DNA of 64,000 nucleotides from Acidimicrobiaceae bacterium (GTDB lineage: Bacteria; Actinomycetota; Acidimicrobiia; Acidimicrobiales; RAAP-2). The DNA lies in NCBI GenBank assembly GCA_003133685.1, contig PKYQ01000028.1, positions 152,454-216,453 on the forward strand, in the 5' to 3' direction. Positions 26,525-34,961 of the stretch are shown here, piece after piece. The notes beneath the pieces were generated by a model. It saw only the letters and a list, made by a program, of their open reading frames with translations, ran no database searches and was not told the DNA's origin. Numbering within the stretch: the first letter of the stretch is position 1; each line of letters begins with the position of its first letter. Position numbers and translations under genes: made by a program.

Positions 26525-28003
26525 ATGTTTGATGCCCTGAGCGAACGATTTGAGCGACTCGGCACGTCGCTGCGCTCGCGCGGACGCCTCAGTGACGCCG
26601 ACCTCGACGAGGCCCTGGGCGAAGTGCGCGCGGCGCTCTTAGAAGCCGACGTCGAACTCGGCGTCGTTCGCGCATTCCTCGACGCCGTACGCCAACGCTT
26701 GAGCGGCGAGTCACTGAGTCAGAGCCTCTCGCCGGGCCAACAGGTCATCAAGGCCGTCCACGAACAACTGATCGAAGTACTCGGGGGATCGGCCCTCAAG
26801 GTCACGTACGCCTCGAAGCCACCGACGGTCATCTTGCTCGCCGGTCTCCAGGGCGCCGGAAAAACGACGACGGCGGCGAAGCTGGCCGCGTGGTTCAAGC
26901 AACAGGGCCGCCAGCCGTATCTGATCGCGGCCGACCTCCAGCGACCGGCGGCCGTCGAACAGCTGCGCGTCCTCGGCGCGCAAGTCGGCGTCGACGTCTT
27001 CTCAGAATCATCGACGCCGATCGACGTCGCACGAAGCGGACTCAAAGAGGCGACGCGACTCGGGCGCGACGTCGTCATCATCGACACCGCTGGTCGACTC
27101 TCGATTGACGAAGCGTTGATGGACGAAGTGCGTTCCATAAGCAAGGTCACGTCGCCGCACTACACCTTCCTCGTCATCGACGCGGTCACCGGCCAAGACG
27201 CCGTCGTCACGGCGCGCGCCTTCCACGAGACGTTGGAGCTCTCGGGCATCATCGTCACCAAGTTGGACTACGACGCGCGCGGCGGTGCCGTGCTCTCGGC
27301 GCGCGGCGTCGTCGGTCGACCGGTCGTGTTCGCCTCCACGGGCGAGAAGATGGACGACTTCGATCTCTTCCACCCGGACCGGATGGCCTCGCGGATCTTG
27401 GGCATGGGCGACATGCTCTCGTTGATCGAACAGGCCGAGCAACGAATGGACTCCGACGTCCTCGCCGAGGGCGCCGGGCGAATGATGAGCGGGACGTTCA
27501 CGCTCGATGACTTCCTCGCCCAGATGAATCAGGTTCGAAAGATGGGATCACTGGGCGGGATCATGAAGATGATGCCGGGGGTCACCAAGGAGATGCGATC
27601 GGCCGCGAACAACGTCGACGAGGGCGAGTTGAACAAGGTCGAGGCGATCATCCGCTCCATGACCAAGCGCGAAAGGCGCGAACCGGTCATCATCGACGGA
27701 TCGCGGCGCACGCGCATCGCTCGCGGATCGGGAACGACCGTCACCGCGGTGAATCAACTCTTGAAGCAGTTCAATGAGATGCGAAAGATGATGCGCCAGA
27801 TGAGCGCAGGCTCGATGCCGGCAATGCCGGGCGGCGTGGGACGAATGGCGAACATGGCGGCGAAGGCACAACGCGGTGACGCCTTGCCCCCCGGATTCGA
27901 GGCGCTGGGCGCGGGAATGAAGTCCGCGCAGCCGGTTCGAAGCGGTGGCGCCAAAAACAAGAAGAAGAAAGGCGGGAGGGTTACACCCCCCAAACAACGC
28001 TAA
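26525..28003 (+). CDS. ffh: Signal recognition particle protein Ffh
   Basis: A 492-residue SRP54 GTPase. N domain MFDALSERFERLG (residues 1-90), G domain with P-loop GLQGAGKTTTAAKLA near 107, DTAGRLSIDE, and TKLDYDARGGA (usually TKLDGDARGG, here Gly replaced by Tyr). The Met-rich M domain (about 300-460: MKMMPGVTKEMR, MRKMMRQMSAGSMPAMPGG) binds signal sequences and 4.5S RNA. A Lys-rich tail (KNKKKKGGRV) ends the protein. ATG 26525 is chosen; the ORF-track extension lies in ftsY. The SRP RNA gene is not in the window. Confidence 0.96.
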   Translation: MFDALSERFERLGTSLRSRGRLSDADLDEALGEVRAALLEADVELGVVRAFLDAVRQRLSGESLSQSLSPGQQVIKAVHEQLIEVLGGSALKVTYASKPPTVILLAGLQGAGKTTTAAKLAAWFKQQGRQPYLIAADLQRPAAVEQLRVLGAQVGVDVFSESSTPIDVARSGLKEATRLGRDVVIIDTAGRLSIDEALMDEVRSISKVTSPHYTFLVIDAVTGQDAVVTARAFHETLELSGIIVTKLDYDARGGAVLSARGVVGRPVVFASTGEKMDDFDLFHPDRMASRILGMGDMLSLIEQAEQRMDSDVLAEGAGRMMSGTFTLDDFLAQMNQVRKMGSLGGIMKMMPGVTKEMRSAANNVDEGELNKVEAIIRSMTKRERREPVIIDGSRRTRIARGSGTTVTAVNQLLKQFNEMRKMMRQMSAGSMPAMPGGVGRMANMAAKAQRGDALPPGFEALGAGMKSAQPVRSGGAKNKKKKGGRVTPPKQR

Positions 28004-28071
28004 ACTTTGACGCTCGGGTATCTCGCCCAGTTCCGGTGGACCGGGACAAAAGGTTTGAAGGGAATTTCGTC

Positions 28072-28368
28072 GTGGCTGTGAAACTTCGTTTGGTGCGCAT
28101 GGGCAAGAAGAAGCAACCGACCTATCGCGTCGTCGCGGCCGAGAGCCGCCGGGCCCGCTCCGGGGCATTCCTCGAGATCGTTGGCACCTACCAGCCCCGT
28201 GGCCTCTCGGCCGCCGAGCCCGAGACCGTCACCAAAATCGACAACGACAAGGTCCTGCGTTGGCTCCAGCAGGGGGCCCAGCCGACCGAGCGGGTCGCCA
28301 AGTTGCTCAAGACCAGTGGGGCCCTCGACATGTTCGCGGCCGCCAAGGCCGAAAAGGCCGCTCAGTGA
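28072..28368 (+). CDS. rpsP: 30S ribosomal protein S16
   Basis: A 98-residue small-subunit protein. GTG 28072 gives MAVKLRLVRMGKKKQPTYRVV, the conserved N-terminus, and has GAAGGG about 9 nt upstream; the ORF-track start at 28036 is upstream leader. The body (SRRARSGAFLEIVGTYQP) and the Ala/Lys-rich tail fit S16. It starts the rpsP-KH-rimM-trmD-rplS unit. Just upstream, TAAACT at 28001 overlaps the ffh stop and resembles a -10 box, but no convincing -35 was seen. Confidence 0.97.
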   Translation: MAVKLRLVRMGKKKQPTYRVVAAESRRARSGAFLEIVGTYQPRGLSAAEPETVTKIDNDKVLRWLQQGAQPTERVAKLLKTSGALDMFAAAKAEKAAQ

Positions 28369-28715
28369 GCGACGTCAACGACTACGTCGTCGGCGACGTC
28401 AACACGATTGACGACGGCTACGAAGACGAGGACATCAACGAGGACGTCAACGAGAGCAGTGACTCGGTCGACAACGCCGCTACGGCGAGCGCCGTCTTGC
28501 ACTTCATCGCCACCTCCCTCGCCGAGGACGCCAGTGCGGTTTCGGTCGACGTCAGCGAGCGCCAGGGCAAAGTCGTCCTCTCGCTGAGTGTCGGGGCCAA
28601 CGACATGGGCCGAATCATCGGTCGTCGCGGCCGCACGGCCCAGGCAATTCGCGCCCTCGTCGGCGCCGCGGGCGCACGCGATGGCGTGACGACCTCCGTC
28701 GACATCGTCGACTAA
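28365..28715 (+). CDS. KH-domain RNA-binding protein (KhpA-like) with acidic N-terminal extension
   Basis: A 116-residue protein from GTG 28365, overlapping rpsP by 4 nt. Residues about 45-116 form the KH domain: SVDVSERQGKVVLSLSV then the GxxG-type RNA-binding loop MGRIIGRRGRTAQAIRAL. KhpA proteins between rpsP and rimM are normally about 75-80 residues; here an extra 40 residues of very acidic sequence (DDGYEDEDINEDVNESSDS) precede the domain. KhpA in Gram-positives forms a complex with KhpB/EloR and binds mRNA and rRNA; that partner is not in the window. Confidence 0.85.
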   Translation: MSDVNDYVVGDVNTIDDGYEDEDINEDVNESSDSVDNAATASAVLHFIATSLAEDASAVSVDVSERQGKVVLSLSVGANDMGRIIGRRGRTAQAIRALVGAAGARDGVTTSVDIVD

Positions 28716-28717
28716 TC

Positions 28718-29194
28718 GTGAGCGCCGTCGAGCGCCCCACGCTCGAAGTCGGGCGCATCATCAAAGCACAGGGCCTCAAGGGCCAGGTCCTCGTCGACCT
28801 CTGGAGCGATCGCACCGAGCGACTCGCACCCGGGAGTGAACTCCTGACCGAGCGCGGACCGCTTTGCGTCACGGCGTCGATCGCGCACCAGCAACGCTTC
28901 ATCGTCACCTTCGAAGGACTCGACACACGCGAGAAGGCCGAGCAGTGGCGCGGCGTCGTGCTCTCAGCCCCCCGCCTGGATGACGAGAGCGTGATCTGGA
29001 TCGACCAGCTCTACGACGCCGAGGTCTATGACGCCGACGGCGTTCGTCGCGGCGTCGTCGTGGGCGTTGAAGCCAATCCGGCGAGTGACCTGCTGGTACT
29101 GGACAGCGGCGCGCTCGTGCCGCTGACGTTCGTCACGACGGTCGAGGCCAATATCCGTATTGACGTCGACGTCCCCGAAGGACTCTTCGAATGA
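28718..29194 (+). CDS. rimM: Ribosome maturation factor RimM
   Basis: A 158-residue 30S assembly factor. N-terminal RimM domain EVGRIIKAQGLKGQVLV (residues about 9-25) and C-terminal PRC-barrel-type domain (VSELYDAEVYD-like, here IDQLYDAEVYDADG, and DVDVPEGLFE at the end). It binds S19 and helps form the 30S head. GTG 28718 starts 2 nt after the KH gene; the 3' end overlaps trmD by 4 nt. Confidence 0.95.
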   Translation: MSAVERPTLEVGRIIKAQGLKGQVLVDLWSDRTERLAPGSELLTERGPLCVTASIAHQQRFIVTFEGLDTREKAEQWRGVVLSAPRLDDESVIWIDQLYDAEVYDADGVRRGVVVGVEANPASDLLVLDSGALVPLTFVTTVEANIRIDVDVPEGLFE

Positions 29195-29943
29195 TGCTGC
29201 GCGTCGACGTGCTGACCCTCTTTCCGCAGGCCATCGCGAATTACGCGTCGACGTCGGTGCTCGGACGCGCGAGCGAACGCGACGTGTGGGAGCTACATCT
29301 CTACGACCTGCGCAACGCGACCGACGACGTGCACCGCACCGTGGATGACACGCCCTTCGGCGGGGGAGCGGGCATGGTGTTGCGCGCCGAGCCGATTCTT
29401 CGCACGTTGGATGAACATCCTGAGATCTCGCGACCGCTGATCGCGCTGACGCCGTCCGGGAGGCCGTTTACGCACGCACTCGCAAAGGAGTTGGCGAGCC
29501 TCGACGGCTTCTCGTTGCTGTGCGGGCGCTACGAAGGAATCGATCAACGCGCGCTCGATCTCGTGGTGGACGGCGAGATCTCCCTCGGGGACTTCGTGCT
29601 CGCCGGCGGTGAACTAGCGGCGCTGTGCGTCATCGAAGCGGTCGTGCGGTTGCGTCCGGGGGCCCTGGGCAATGACGCGAGCAGCCTCGATGAATCCTTC
29701 AGTGACGGACTGCTTGAATACCCGCACTACACCCAACCGGCGGAGGTGCGTGGGGTCGCGGTGCCCGAAATCTTGCGATCCGGCGATCACGCCCGGATCG
29801 CGCGCTGGCGTCGCGCCCAAGCGCTGCACCGCACGATTACACGGCGACCGGACCTCATCGCGGCGCGCGGCGGCCTGAGCGGTGAAGACGAAGCGATACT
29901 GGCCGAATTCCCGGTGTTGGAAGCGAATGGGCGAAACGGCTAA
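29191..29943 (+). CDS. trmD: tRNA (guanine(37)-N1)-methyltransferase
   Basis: A 250-residue SPOUT-class methyltransferase that makes m1G37 in tRNAs reading CUN, CCN and CGG, which prevents +1 frameshifting. Diagnostic segments are RVDVLTLFPQ at the start, PFGGGAGMVLRAEP, and the knotted SAM site LLCGRYEGIDQRALD followed by EISLGDFVLAGGELAA. ATG 29191 overlaps rimM. It is followed by rplS after 38 bp, as in most bacteria. Confidence 0.97.
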   Translation: MMLRVDVLTLFPQAIANYASTSVLGRASERDVWELHLYDLRNATDDVHRTVDDTPFGGGAGMVLRAEPILRTLDEHPEISRPLIALTPSGRPFTHALAKELASLDGFSLLCGRYEGIDQRALDLVVDGEISLGDFVLAGGELAALCVIEAVVRLRPGALGNDASSLDESFSDGLLEYPHYTQPAEVRGVAVPEILRSGDHARIARWRRAQALHRTITRRPDLIAARGGLSGEDEAILAEFPVLEANGRNG

Positions 29944-29981
29944 ACTTCTAAAGCCTCAGTGATCCGAAAGGGACCGCTCCC

Positions 29982-30341
29982 ATGAATCCGACCGACCTCA
30001 TCGACCGCGACTCGCTTCGCGATGACATTCCCTCATTCCGTACCGGTGACACCCTGAAGGTCCACGTGCGCGTCGTCGAGGGCGTGCGCGAGCGCGTCCA
30101 GATCTTCCAGGGCGTCGTCATTCGTCGCCAGGGATCGGGCGTTCACGAGACGTTCACCGTGCGAAAGATCAGTTTCGGCGTCGGCGTCGAGCGCACTTTC
30201 CCGGTGCACGCGCCCACGATCGCCAAGATTGAGATCGAATCCTACGGTGACGTTCGTCGTGCCAAGCTCTATTACCTCCGTGATCTGCGTGGAAAAGCCG
30301 CCAAGATCAAGGAGCTCCGCGTGACCGAGCGCACGAAGTAG
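29982..30341 (+). CDS. rplS: 50S ribosomal protein L19
   Basis: A 119-residue large-subunit protein at the 30S/50S interface. Segments [50 protein letters not shown], and [18 protein letters not shown] are characteristic. The leader has GAAAGGGACC about 12 nt before ATG 29982, and TAAACT at 29941 (straddling the trmD stop) looks like a -10 box. DUF2469 begins 3 nt after the stop; the lepB and rnhB genes often placed here in other actinobacteria are absent. Confidence 0.97.
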   Translation: MNPTDLIDRDSLRDDIPSFRTGDTLKVHVRVVEGVRERVQIFQGVVIRRQGSGVHETFTVRKISFGVGVERTFPVHAPTIAKIEIESYGDVRRAKLYYLRDLRGKAAKIKELRVTERTK

Positions 30342-30344
30342 CGC

Positions 30345-30644
30345 GTGGGCGAAGAGGAACTCGACGACTACGAGTCGACGCTGGAACTCGCGCTCGTCCA
30401 GGAGTACAAGGCAGTTGTCGGCACGTTCAACTACGCGGTGGAAACCGATCGACGCTTTTATCTCGCCAATGACGTCGCGATTGAGGTTCGCTCTACGGGC
30501 AACCCGACGCTGCTCGAAGTGACGCTCAATGACGCCTGGGTCTGGGACATGTACCGCACGGCGCGGTTTGTGCCTTCGGTGCGCGTGCTGACCTTCCGAG
30601 ACGTGAACATCGAGAAGTTGCCCAAAGAGGACCTGCAGCCCTAG
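30345..30644 (+). CDS. DUF2469 family protein
   Basis: A 99-residue conserved actinobacterial protein. ELDDYESTLELALVQEYKAVVGTFNYAVET, RRFYLANDV, and DAWVWDMYRTARFVPSVRVLTF match the DUF2469 pattern. It has no assigned function; it normally sits near rnhB and the L19/trmD region, which fits its position directly after rplS. Start GTG 30345, 3 nt after the rplS stop, implies cotranscription. Confidence 0.88.
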   Translation: MGEEELDDYESTLELALVQEYKAVVGTFNYAVETDRRFYLANDVAIEVRSTGNPTLLEVTLNDAWVWDMYRTARFVPSVRVLTFRDVNIEKLPKEDLQP

Positions 30645-30647
30645 GTC

Positions 30648-31127
30648 ATGGCGCTGGTCCGACTCGACGTCCGCTTCGATAGCCTCGACGCGCTCGCGCA
30701 GTACGCGCACGTCAATCAGGTCGTCGTTTCGATAATCGATGCTGACACCATCGTCGCGCTGGGATCGCTGCACGATCAGCTCACGAGCCCGATCGGGGCC
30801 TGGCTGGAACTCTCGGAGAACTACTCAGCGCAGATGGCGGCGCGCGACGTGGCGACGCTGAGCTGGCTTGTCCCACTCGATACCGTGGTCGTGAGCGGTC
30901 CCAGTGCCGAGGCGAGTGCGCAGGTGCTCGAGGCACTGCTGACGAACGACGAAGTCAACTTCACCAACGGTGTCGCGACGTTGGTCGGTGCCTACAACCG
31001 ACCCGCACCACCGAATCCGATTGCGGTGTGGAGTTGGGACGGTTCGGTGCTGCGTGGTGGTGACGAGGTGCTTCGAGTGGCGTCGTCGGAGTCGAGTGAT
31101 CTCGGCGACGCGACGACGTATCGCTAG
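30648..31127 (+). CDS. Hypothetical protein
   Basis: A 159-residue protein that begins at ATG 30648, 3 nt after DUF2469, so it is probably the last gene of the ribosomal run. Hydrophilic and without a signal peptide or membrane helix. Segments VVVSIIDADTIVALGSL and LVPLDTVVVSGPSAEASAQVLEALLTND suggest an alternating alpha/beta fold. I do not recognise a family. It converges with the F420-type PPOX gene, the two stop codons abutting. Confidence 0.65.
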   Translation: MALVRLDVRFDSLDALAQYAHVNQVVVSIIDADTIVALGSLHDQLTSPIGAWLELSENYSAQMAARDVATLSWLVPLDTVVVSGPSAEASAQVLEALLTNDEVNFTNGVATLVGAYNRPAPPNPIAVWSWDGSVLRGGDEVLRVASSESSDLGDATTYR

Positions 31128-31529
31128 CTATTCGGGTTGTCGCGTTATTCGATCGGGATGAATAGTCACCGTGACGCGTACTTCTCCCTCGCGACGGTTC
31201 GGGTAGGCGTCGACACCGAGGTACTTCTGGGCCAGGCGATCTATGACCTCGTCGGCGCCGATGGTCGTGAAGCCCACGACCGATCCGTGAAGCGTAATCA
31301 GCGAGTGATCGTCGTCGGGGTCGACGATCGACACGGCGACGCGTGCGTCCGTCGCGAGATTGCGGGCCTTGGCGCGACCGAGTGCGGTATTGATCACGAG
31401 GTCGTCACCCTCCAACTCGACCCAGACCGGCGAAACGTTCGGTCCGCCGTCGGCGTCGAGGCTCGCCACGTGCGCGAGGACCTTTTTCGCGATGAGTTCG
31501 CGAGCGGCGGGTGAGAATAATTCGGTCAT
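31128..31529 (-). CDS. PPOX-class F420-dependent oxidoreductase-like protein
   Basis: A 133-residue split-barrel flavin/deazaflavin-binding protein. The start is ATG 31529; the extra 38 residues in the ORF track run over nfo sequence in reverse. LAHVASLDADGGPNVSPVWVELEGDDLVINT is the typical N-terminal half of the PPOX/FDOR family, and AKARNLATDARVAVSIVDPDDDHSLITLHG the cofactor-contact half. In actinobacteria such proteins usually bind F420 (or heme/FMN). It is divergent from nfo, with 46 bp between starts. Confidence 0.85.
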   Translation of the reverse strand: MTELFSPAARELIAKKVLAHVASLDADGGPNVSPVWVELEGDDLVINTALGRAKARNLATDARVAVSIVDPDDDHSLITLHGSVVGFTTIGADEVIDRLAQKYLGVDAYPNRREGEVRVTVTIHPDRITRQPE

Positions 31530-31575
31530 CTGATTCCTGACGTTGTGGGGTGAAGAGAGCGGTAGTTTTACTGTA

Positions 31576-32679
31576 ATGAACATTGGTGCACACGTACGCG
31601 GGGGCGGCAAGCTCATCCCCTCGCTAGAGGCTGGTGTCGACATTGGCGCGACGTCGATTCAGATATTTACGCAGAGCCCTCGAATGTGGAAGCCCTCGCA
31701 GTACGCGCCCGAGGTGCTCGAGGCGTACCGCGAGGCGCAGGCGAACCATCCCAGCGTGACGCACACGTTCTGTCACGCGACGTACTTGATCAACTTGGCC
31801 AGCCCCGACAAAGAACTGTACGAACGCTCGGTCGCCTGCTTGATCAGCAACCTCTCGACGGGTCGGGGCATGGCCTCCTCGGGCGTCGTACTCCACGTCG
31901 GCTCGCACAAGGGCTCCGGTTTCGAAACCGCGCTGCCGCAGATGGCCGAGGCTTTCAAGCGCGCGCTCGACACCGCGGACGCCGCGCCACCCGGGGTTAA
32001 AGACTGTCCGATCCTGATCGAGAATGCGGCCGGAACGGGCGGCACCGTGGGCCGCAGCCTCGACGAGATTCAGGCGTTGATCGACGCCACCGGTGGCGAC
32101 GAACGCATTGGTTTGTGCATTGACACCCAACACCTGTGGGCGAGTGGCTATGACTATTCGAGCACCCATGGTACGAACAAACTCGTGCACGAAATTGATA
32201 TGCGCATCGGCCTCGACCGTCTCCGTTGCTTCCATTTGAATGACTCGAAGATCGAATTGGGCGGCAACCGAGACCGTCACGCCAACATTGACGAAGGGAC
32301 GATTGGCACCATGGGTCTGGCTGCACTGGTGGGCCATCCAGATTTTCGCGACTTGCCACTTCTGCTCGAGGTTCCCGGCACCGGTGATGGACCTCGCGCC
32401 GAAGATGTCATCGCGGCACGGAACGTTGTCGTTGAGGGCATCAAGCTCTTCGACGGTGAAGTGTCCTCTGAACTCGAAGCGATGGTCCTTGTGTTGCCAC
32501 CGGCCATGACAAGGCCACCCGCGAAGAAGGCCGCCAAGAAAGCACGCGCCAAGAAGATCGCCGCTAAGAAGACCGCCGTTAGGAAAGCTTCAGCGAAGAA
32601 GGCTCCACCGAAGAAGGCTCCGCCGAAGAAGGCTCCAGTGAAGAAGATGCCCGCCAAGAAACCTGCCAAGAAAAAGTAG
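31576..32679 (+). CDS. nfo: Endonuclease IV with histone-H1-like Lys/Ala/Pro tail
   Basis: A 367-residue AP endonuclease of the TIM-barrel Nfo family, which cuts 5' of abasic sites in base-excision repair. Metal-binding segments are visible: [54 protein letters not shown], and LLLEVPG. The catalytic part ends near residue 310; the remaining 50-odd residues are a low-complexity basic tail of AKKA and KKAPPKKAP repeats, like the C-terminal domain of histone H1/HupB. Such a tail is expected to bind DNA without sequence specificity. ATG 31576 is chosen. fumC follows 10 bp downstream. Confidence 0.94.
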   Translation: MNIGAHVRGGGKLIPSLEAGVDIGATSIQIFTQSPRMWKPSQYAPEVLEAYREAQANHPSVTHTFCHATYLINLASPDKELYERSVACLISNLSTGRGMASSGVVLHVGSHKGSGFETALPQMAEAFKRALDTADAAPPGVKDCPILIENAAGTGGTVGRSLDEIQALIDATGGDERIGLCIDTQHLWASGYDYSSTHGTNKLVHEIDMRIGLDRLRCFHLNDSKIELGGNRDRHANIDEGTIGTMGLAALVGHPDFRDLPLLLEVPGTGDGPRAEDVIAARNVVVEGIKLFDGEVSSELEAMVLVLPPAMTRPPAKKAAKKARAKKIAAKKTAVRKASAKKAPPKKAPPKKAPVKKMPAKKPAKKK

Positions 32680-32689
32680 AGGGTCTGCG

Positions 32690-34078
32690 ATGAGTGAAGT
32701 GAGGATGGAGTCCGACTCCATGGGCATGATTGAGGTGCCATCGAATCACTACTGGGGCGCGCAAACCGAACGGAGTTTGCACCACTTCGCGATCGGACAC
32801 GAAACGATGCCACCGGCACTCATTCGCGCATTCGGAATCTTGAAGTTCGCGTCGGCCCAGGTGAACCACGACCTTGGCAAACTTGATGCTGAGCGGGCAT
32901 CGCTGATCGAACAGGCATCGCGCGAAGTAATTGATGGTGTCCTCGCTGATGAGTTCCCACTTCGTATTTGGCAGACCGGGTCTGGTACGCAAACCAACAT
33001 GAACGTCAACGAGGTCATTTCGAATCGCGCCATCGAGATATCCGGCGGTGTGATGGGTAGCAAGGACCCGATTCACCCGAATGACCACGTCAACATGTCG
33101 CAGTCCTCTAACGACACGTTCCCGACCGCCATGCACATCGCCGCGGTCCTCGAGATCACTGATCGTCTGGTGCCGTCTGTGGGTCGCTTGCGCGACGCCC
33201 TCAACGTGAAAGTGAAAGCGTTCGCGGGCATCACGAAGATTGGACGAACGCACTTGATGGACGCGGTACCGCTCACTCTGGGTCAGGAATTCTCGGGCTA
33301 CGTCGCTCAACTCGACGCCGACCTCGCGAGATTGGGACTCGTTCTGCCCGGACTGTGCGAGTTGGCGGCGGGCGGCACGGCCGTGGGAACTGGTCTCAAT
33401 ACGCATCCCGAATTTGGTGAGCGCGTGGCCGTCGCGATCACGGCTCTTACCGGCAAACCCTTCGTCACGGCGCCGAACTATTTCGCAGCTTTGGCTGCAC
33501 ACGATGCACTCGTGTTTGCCCACGGCGCGATCAGAACGCTCGCCGCGAGCCTGGCAAAAATCGCTGACGACATCCGCTGGCTTGGATCGGGTCCTCGTTC
33601 GGGACTCGGTGAACTGATTTTGCCCGAAAATGAGCCGGGTAGCTCCATCATGCCGGGGAAGGTCAATCCGACCCAGTGCGAAGCGATGATCATGGTCGCG
33701 GTCCAGGTGTTCGGCAATGACGTCGCCGTGACGTCGGCTGGTGCACGGGGCAATCTCGAATTGAACGTGTGCAAGCCCGTCCTCATTCACAATTTCTGTA
33801 ATTCGGTCGACCTCTTGACTGACGCGTGTGACCGGTTCCGCGAGTTCTGCATCGAGGGACTCGAGCCCGATGTCGAGCGCATCGCGCAGCACCTGCACAA
33901 CTCGCTGATGCTCGTGACGGCGCTCGCCCCGAGCATTGGTTACGACAAGGCCGCGGAAGTCGCGAAGAAGGCTCATCACGAGGGCACCACGTTGCGCGAG
34001 GCCGTCCTCACCTTGGGACTACTCAGCGGCGAAGAGTACGACGAGGCCGTAGTGCCTGAGGACATGACGCACCCTTGA
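32690..34078 (+). CDS. fumC: Fumarate hydratase class II
   Basis: A 462-residue iron-independent fumarase of the TCA cycle (fumarate to L-malate). [15 protein letters not shown] binds substrate, [11 protein letters not shown] follows, and [16 protein letters not shown] is the fumarase/aspartase signature with the catalytic Ser. [14 protein letters not shown] is near the C-terminus. ATG 32690 follows the nfo stop by 10 nt (AGAGGG upstream). The stop overlaps the TTG start of the pterin dehydratase gene. Confidence 0.97.
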   Translation: MSEVRMESDSMGMIEVPSNHYWGAQTERSLHHFAIGHETMPPALIRAFGILKFASAQVNHDLGKLDAERASLIEQASREVIDGVLADEFPLRIWQTGSGTQTNMNVNEVISNRAIEISGGVMGSKDPIHPNDHVNMSQSSNDTFPTAMHIAAVLEITDRLVPSVGRLRDALNVKVKAFAGITKIGRTHLMDAVPLTLGQEFSGYVAQLDADLARLGLVLPGLCELAAGGTAVGTGLNTHPEFGERVAVAITALTGKPFVTAPNYFAALAAHDALVFAHGAIRTLAASLAKIADDIRWLGSGPRSGLGELILPENEPGSSIMPGKVNPTQCEAMIMVAVQVFGNDVAVTSAGARGNLELNVCKPVLIHNFCNSVDLLTDACDRFREFCIEGLEPDVERIAQHLHNSLMLVTALAPSIGYDKAAEVAKKAHHEGTTLREAVLTLGLLSGEEYDEAVVPEDMTHP

Positions 34079-34389
34079 CCAGACCGTCACGACTCGACGA
34101 CCACGTCGCGCAGGACTGGACCACGGCACATCCACATTGGCACGTCGAAGATTCACACTTGATTCGCTACGTCCGAACCACCGACTACCCGAGCGGCGCA
34201 CGGCTGATTCAGGCGCAAGTGGCACTCGCCGAACGTCTCGACCATCACCCGGTCGTGACGTTCAGCTATCGTCGGCTGCGCTTTGAACTGTGGACCCACG
34301 ACCGCGACGGTCTGACCCAGTTGGACTTCGACTACGCCGAAGCACTTGATTCAATAGTCGAGAACGACTTCGCCGAGTTCGTTCGCTAG
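34075..34389 (+). CDS. 4a-hydroxytetrahydrobiopterin dehydratase (PCD family)
   Basis: A 104-residue PCD/DCoH-family protein. The signature is present: [23 protein letters not shown], with the HHP and WTHD catalytic residues, then [10 protein letters not shown]. It recycles 4a-hydroxy-tetrahydropterin formed by pterin-dependent hydroxylases; no phenylalanine hydroxylase is nearby, and in many bacteria PCD proteins serve molybdopterin-related or unknown roles. TTG 34075 overlaps the fumC stop. It converges with pspAB, the stops overlapping by 4 nt. Confidence 0.85.
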   Translation: MTRPSRLDDHVAQDWTTAHPHWHVEDSHLIRYVRTTDYPSGARLIQAQVALAERLDHHPVVTFSYRRLRFELWTHDRDGLTQLDFDYAEALDSIVENDFAEFVR

Positions 34390-34961
34390 GAGACGGGCAG
34401 GTTCCATAGCGCCATCCAGCGCGAGAGATCCTTTTCCATTGGAAGGTCGTCACCGACGAAAGAGCGCACCCGCAGTTCCAACTCGTTGTCGCGCTGGTTT
34501 GGCCCGGTCGGAGCGAAGGGGTAGAAGGTTCCTTGCTTGAGGAGATAGACCATTCGAACTGCGCCATCGCCCGGCGGCGTCTTAGGGACGAATCCGAAGA
34601 CCGCGCACAACAGTCGCGGACCAAGTCCGTGTTCGACCATCGTGGTGTTGGCGCCGTGAATCCGTGTCACCAGGCCGTCGAGTTCGGGATCGGTGACGAC
34701 CAACCACTTGAATCCCAAATCGTCGGTCGTGATCTTCACGGTGCCGGTCTTGTCGTCGAAGTTGAGCAACGCGGTGATCTCGTCGTCGGTCGTGATCGTG
34801 GTCTCGCCACTCCCGGCCTTGAAGCAGAGTCCAGCGTTGCCCGACGGGACGAGGTCCAGTTCGCTCTGCAGCGTCAACGCCGCGGACGGCAACGCGAAGA
34901 GACCGTCGAGTTTCGGCGCGACCTGTTTGGTGCGTCCGAAGAGAGCGTCGCGAAGACCCAC
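34386..34961 (-). CDS. pspAB: PspA-associated protein PspAB
   Basis: A 191-residue soluble protein. The opening MGLRDALFGRTKQVAPKLDGLFALPSAALTLQ and later KWLVVTDPELDGLVTRIHG match the actinobacterial PspAB family encoded with htpX and pspA. Function is unproven; association with the Psp envelope-stress response is inferred from gene context. The start is GTG 34961, which overlaps the htpX stop by 1 nt (TAGTG). Confidence 0.8.
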   Translation of the reverse strand: MGLRDALFGRTKQVAPKLDGLFALPSAALTLQSELDLVPSGNAGLCFKAGSGETTITTDDEITALLNFDDKTGTVKITTDDLGFKWLVVTDPELDGLVTRIHGANTTMVEHGLGPRLLCAVFGFVPKTPPGDGAVRMVYLLKQGTFYPFAPTGPNQRDNELELRVRSFVGDDLPMEKDLSRWMALWNLPVS

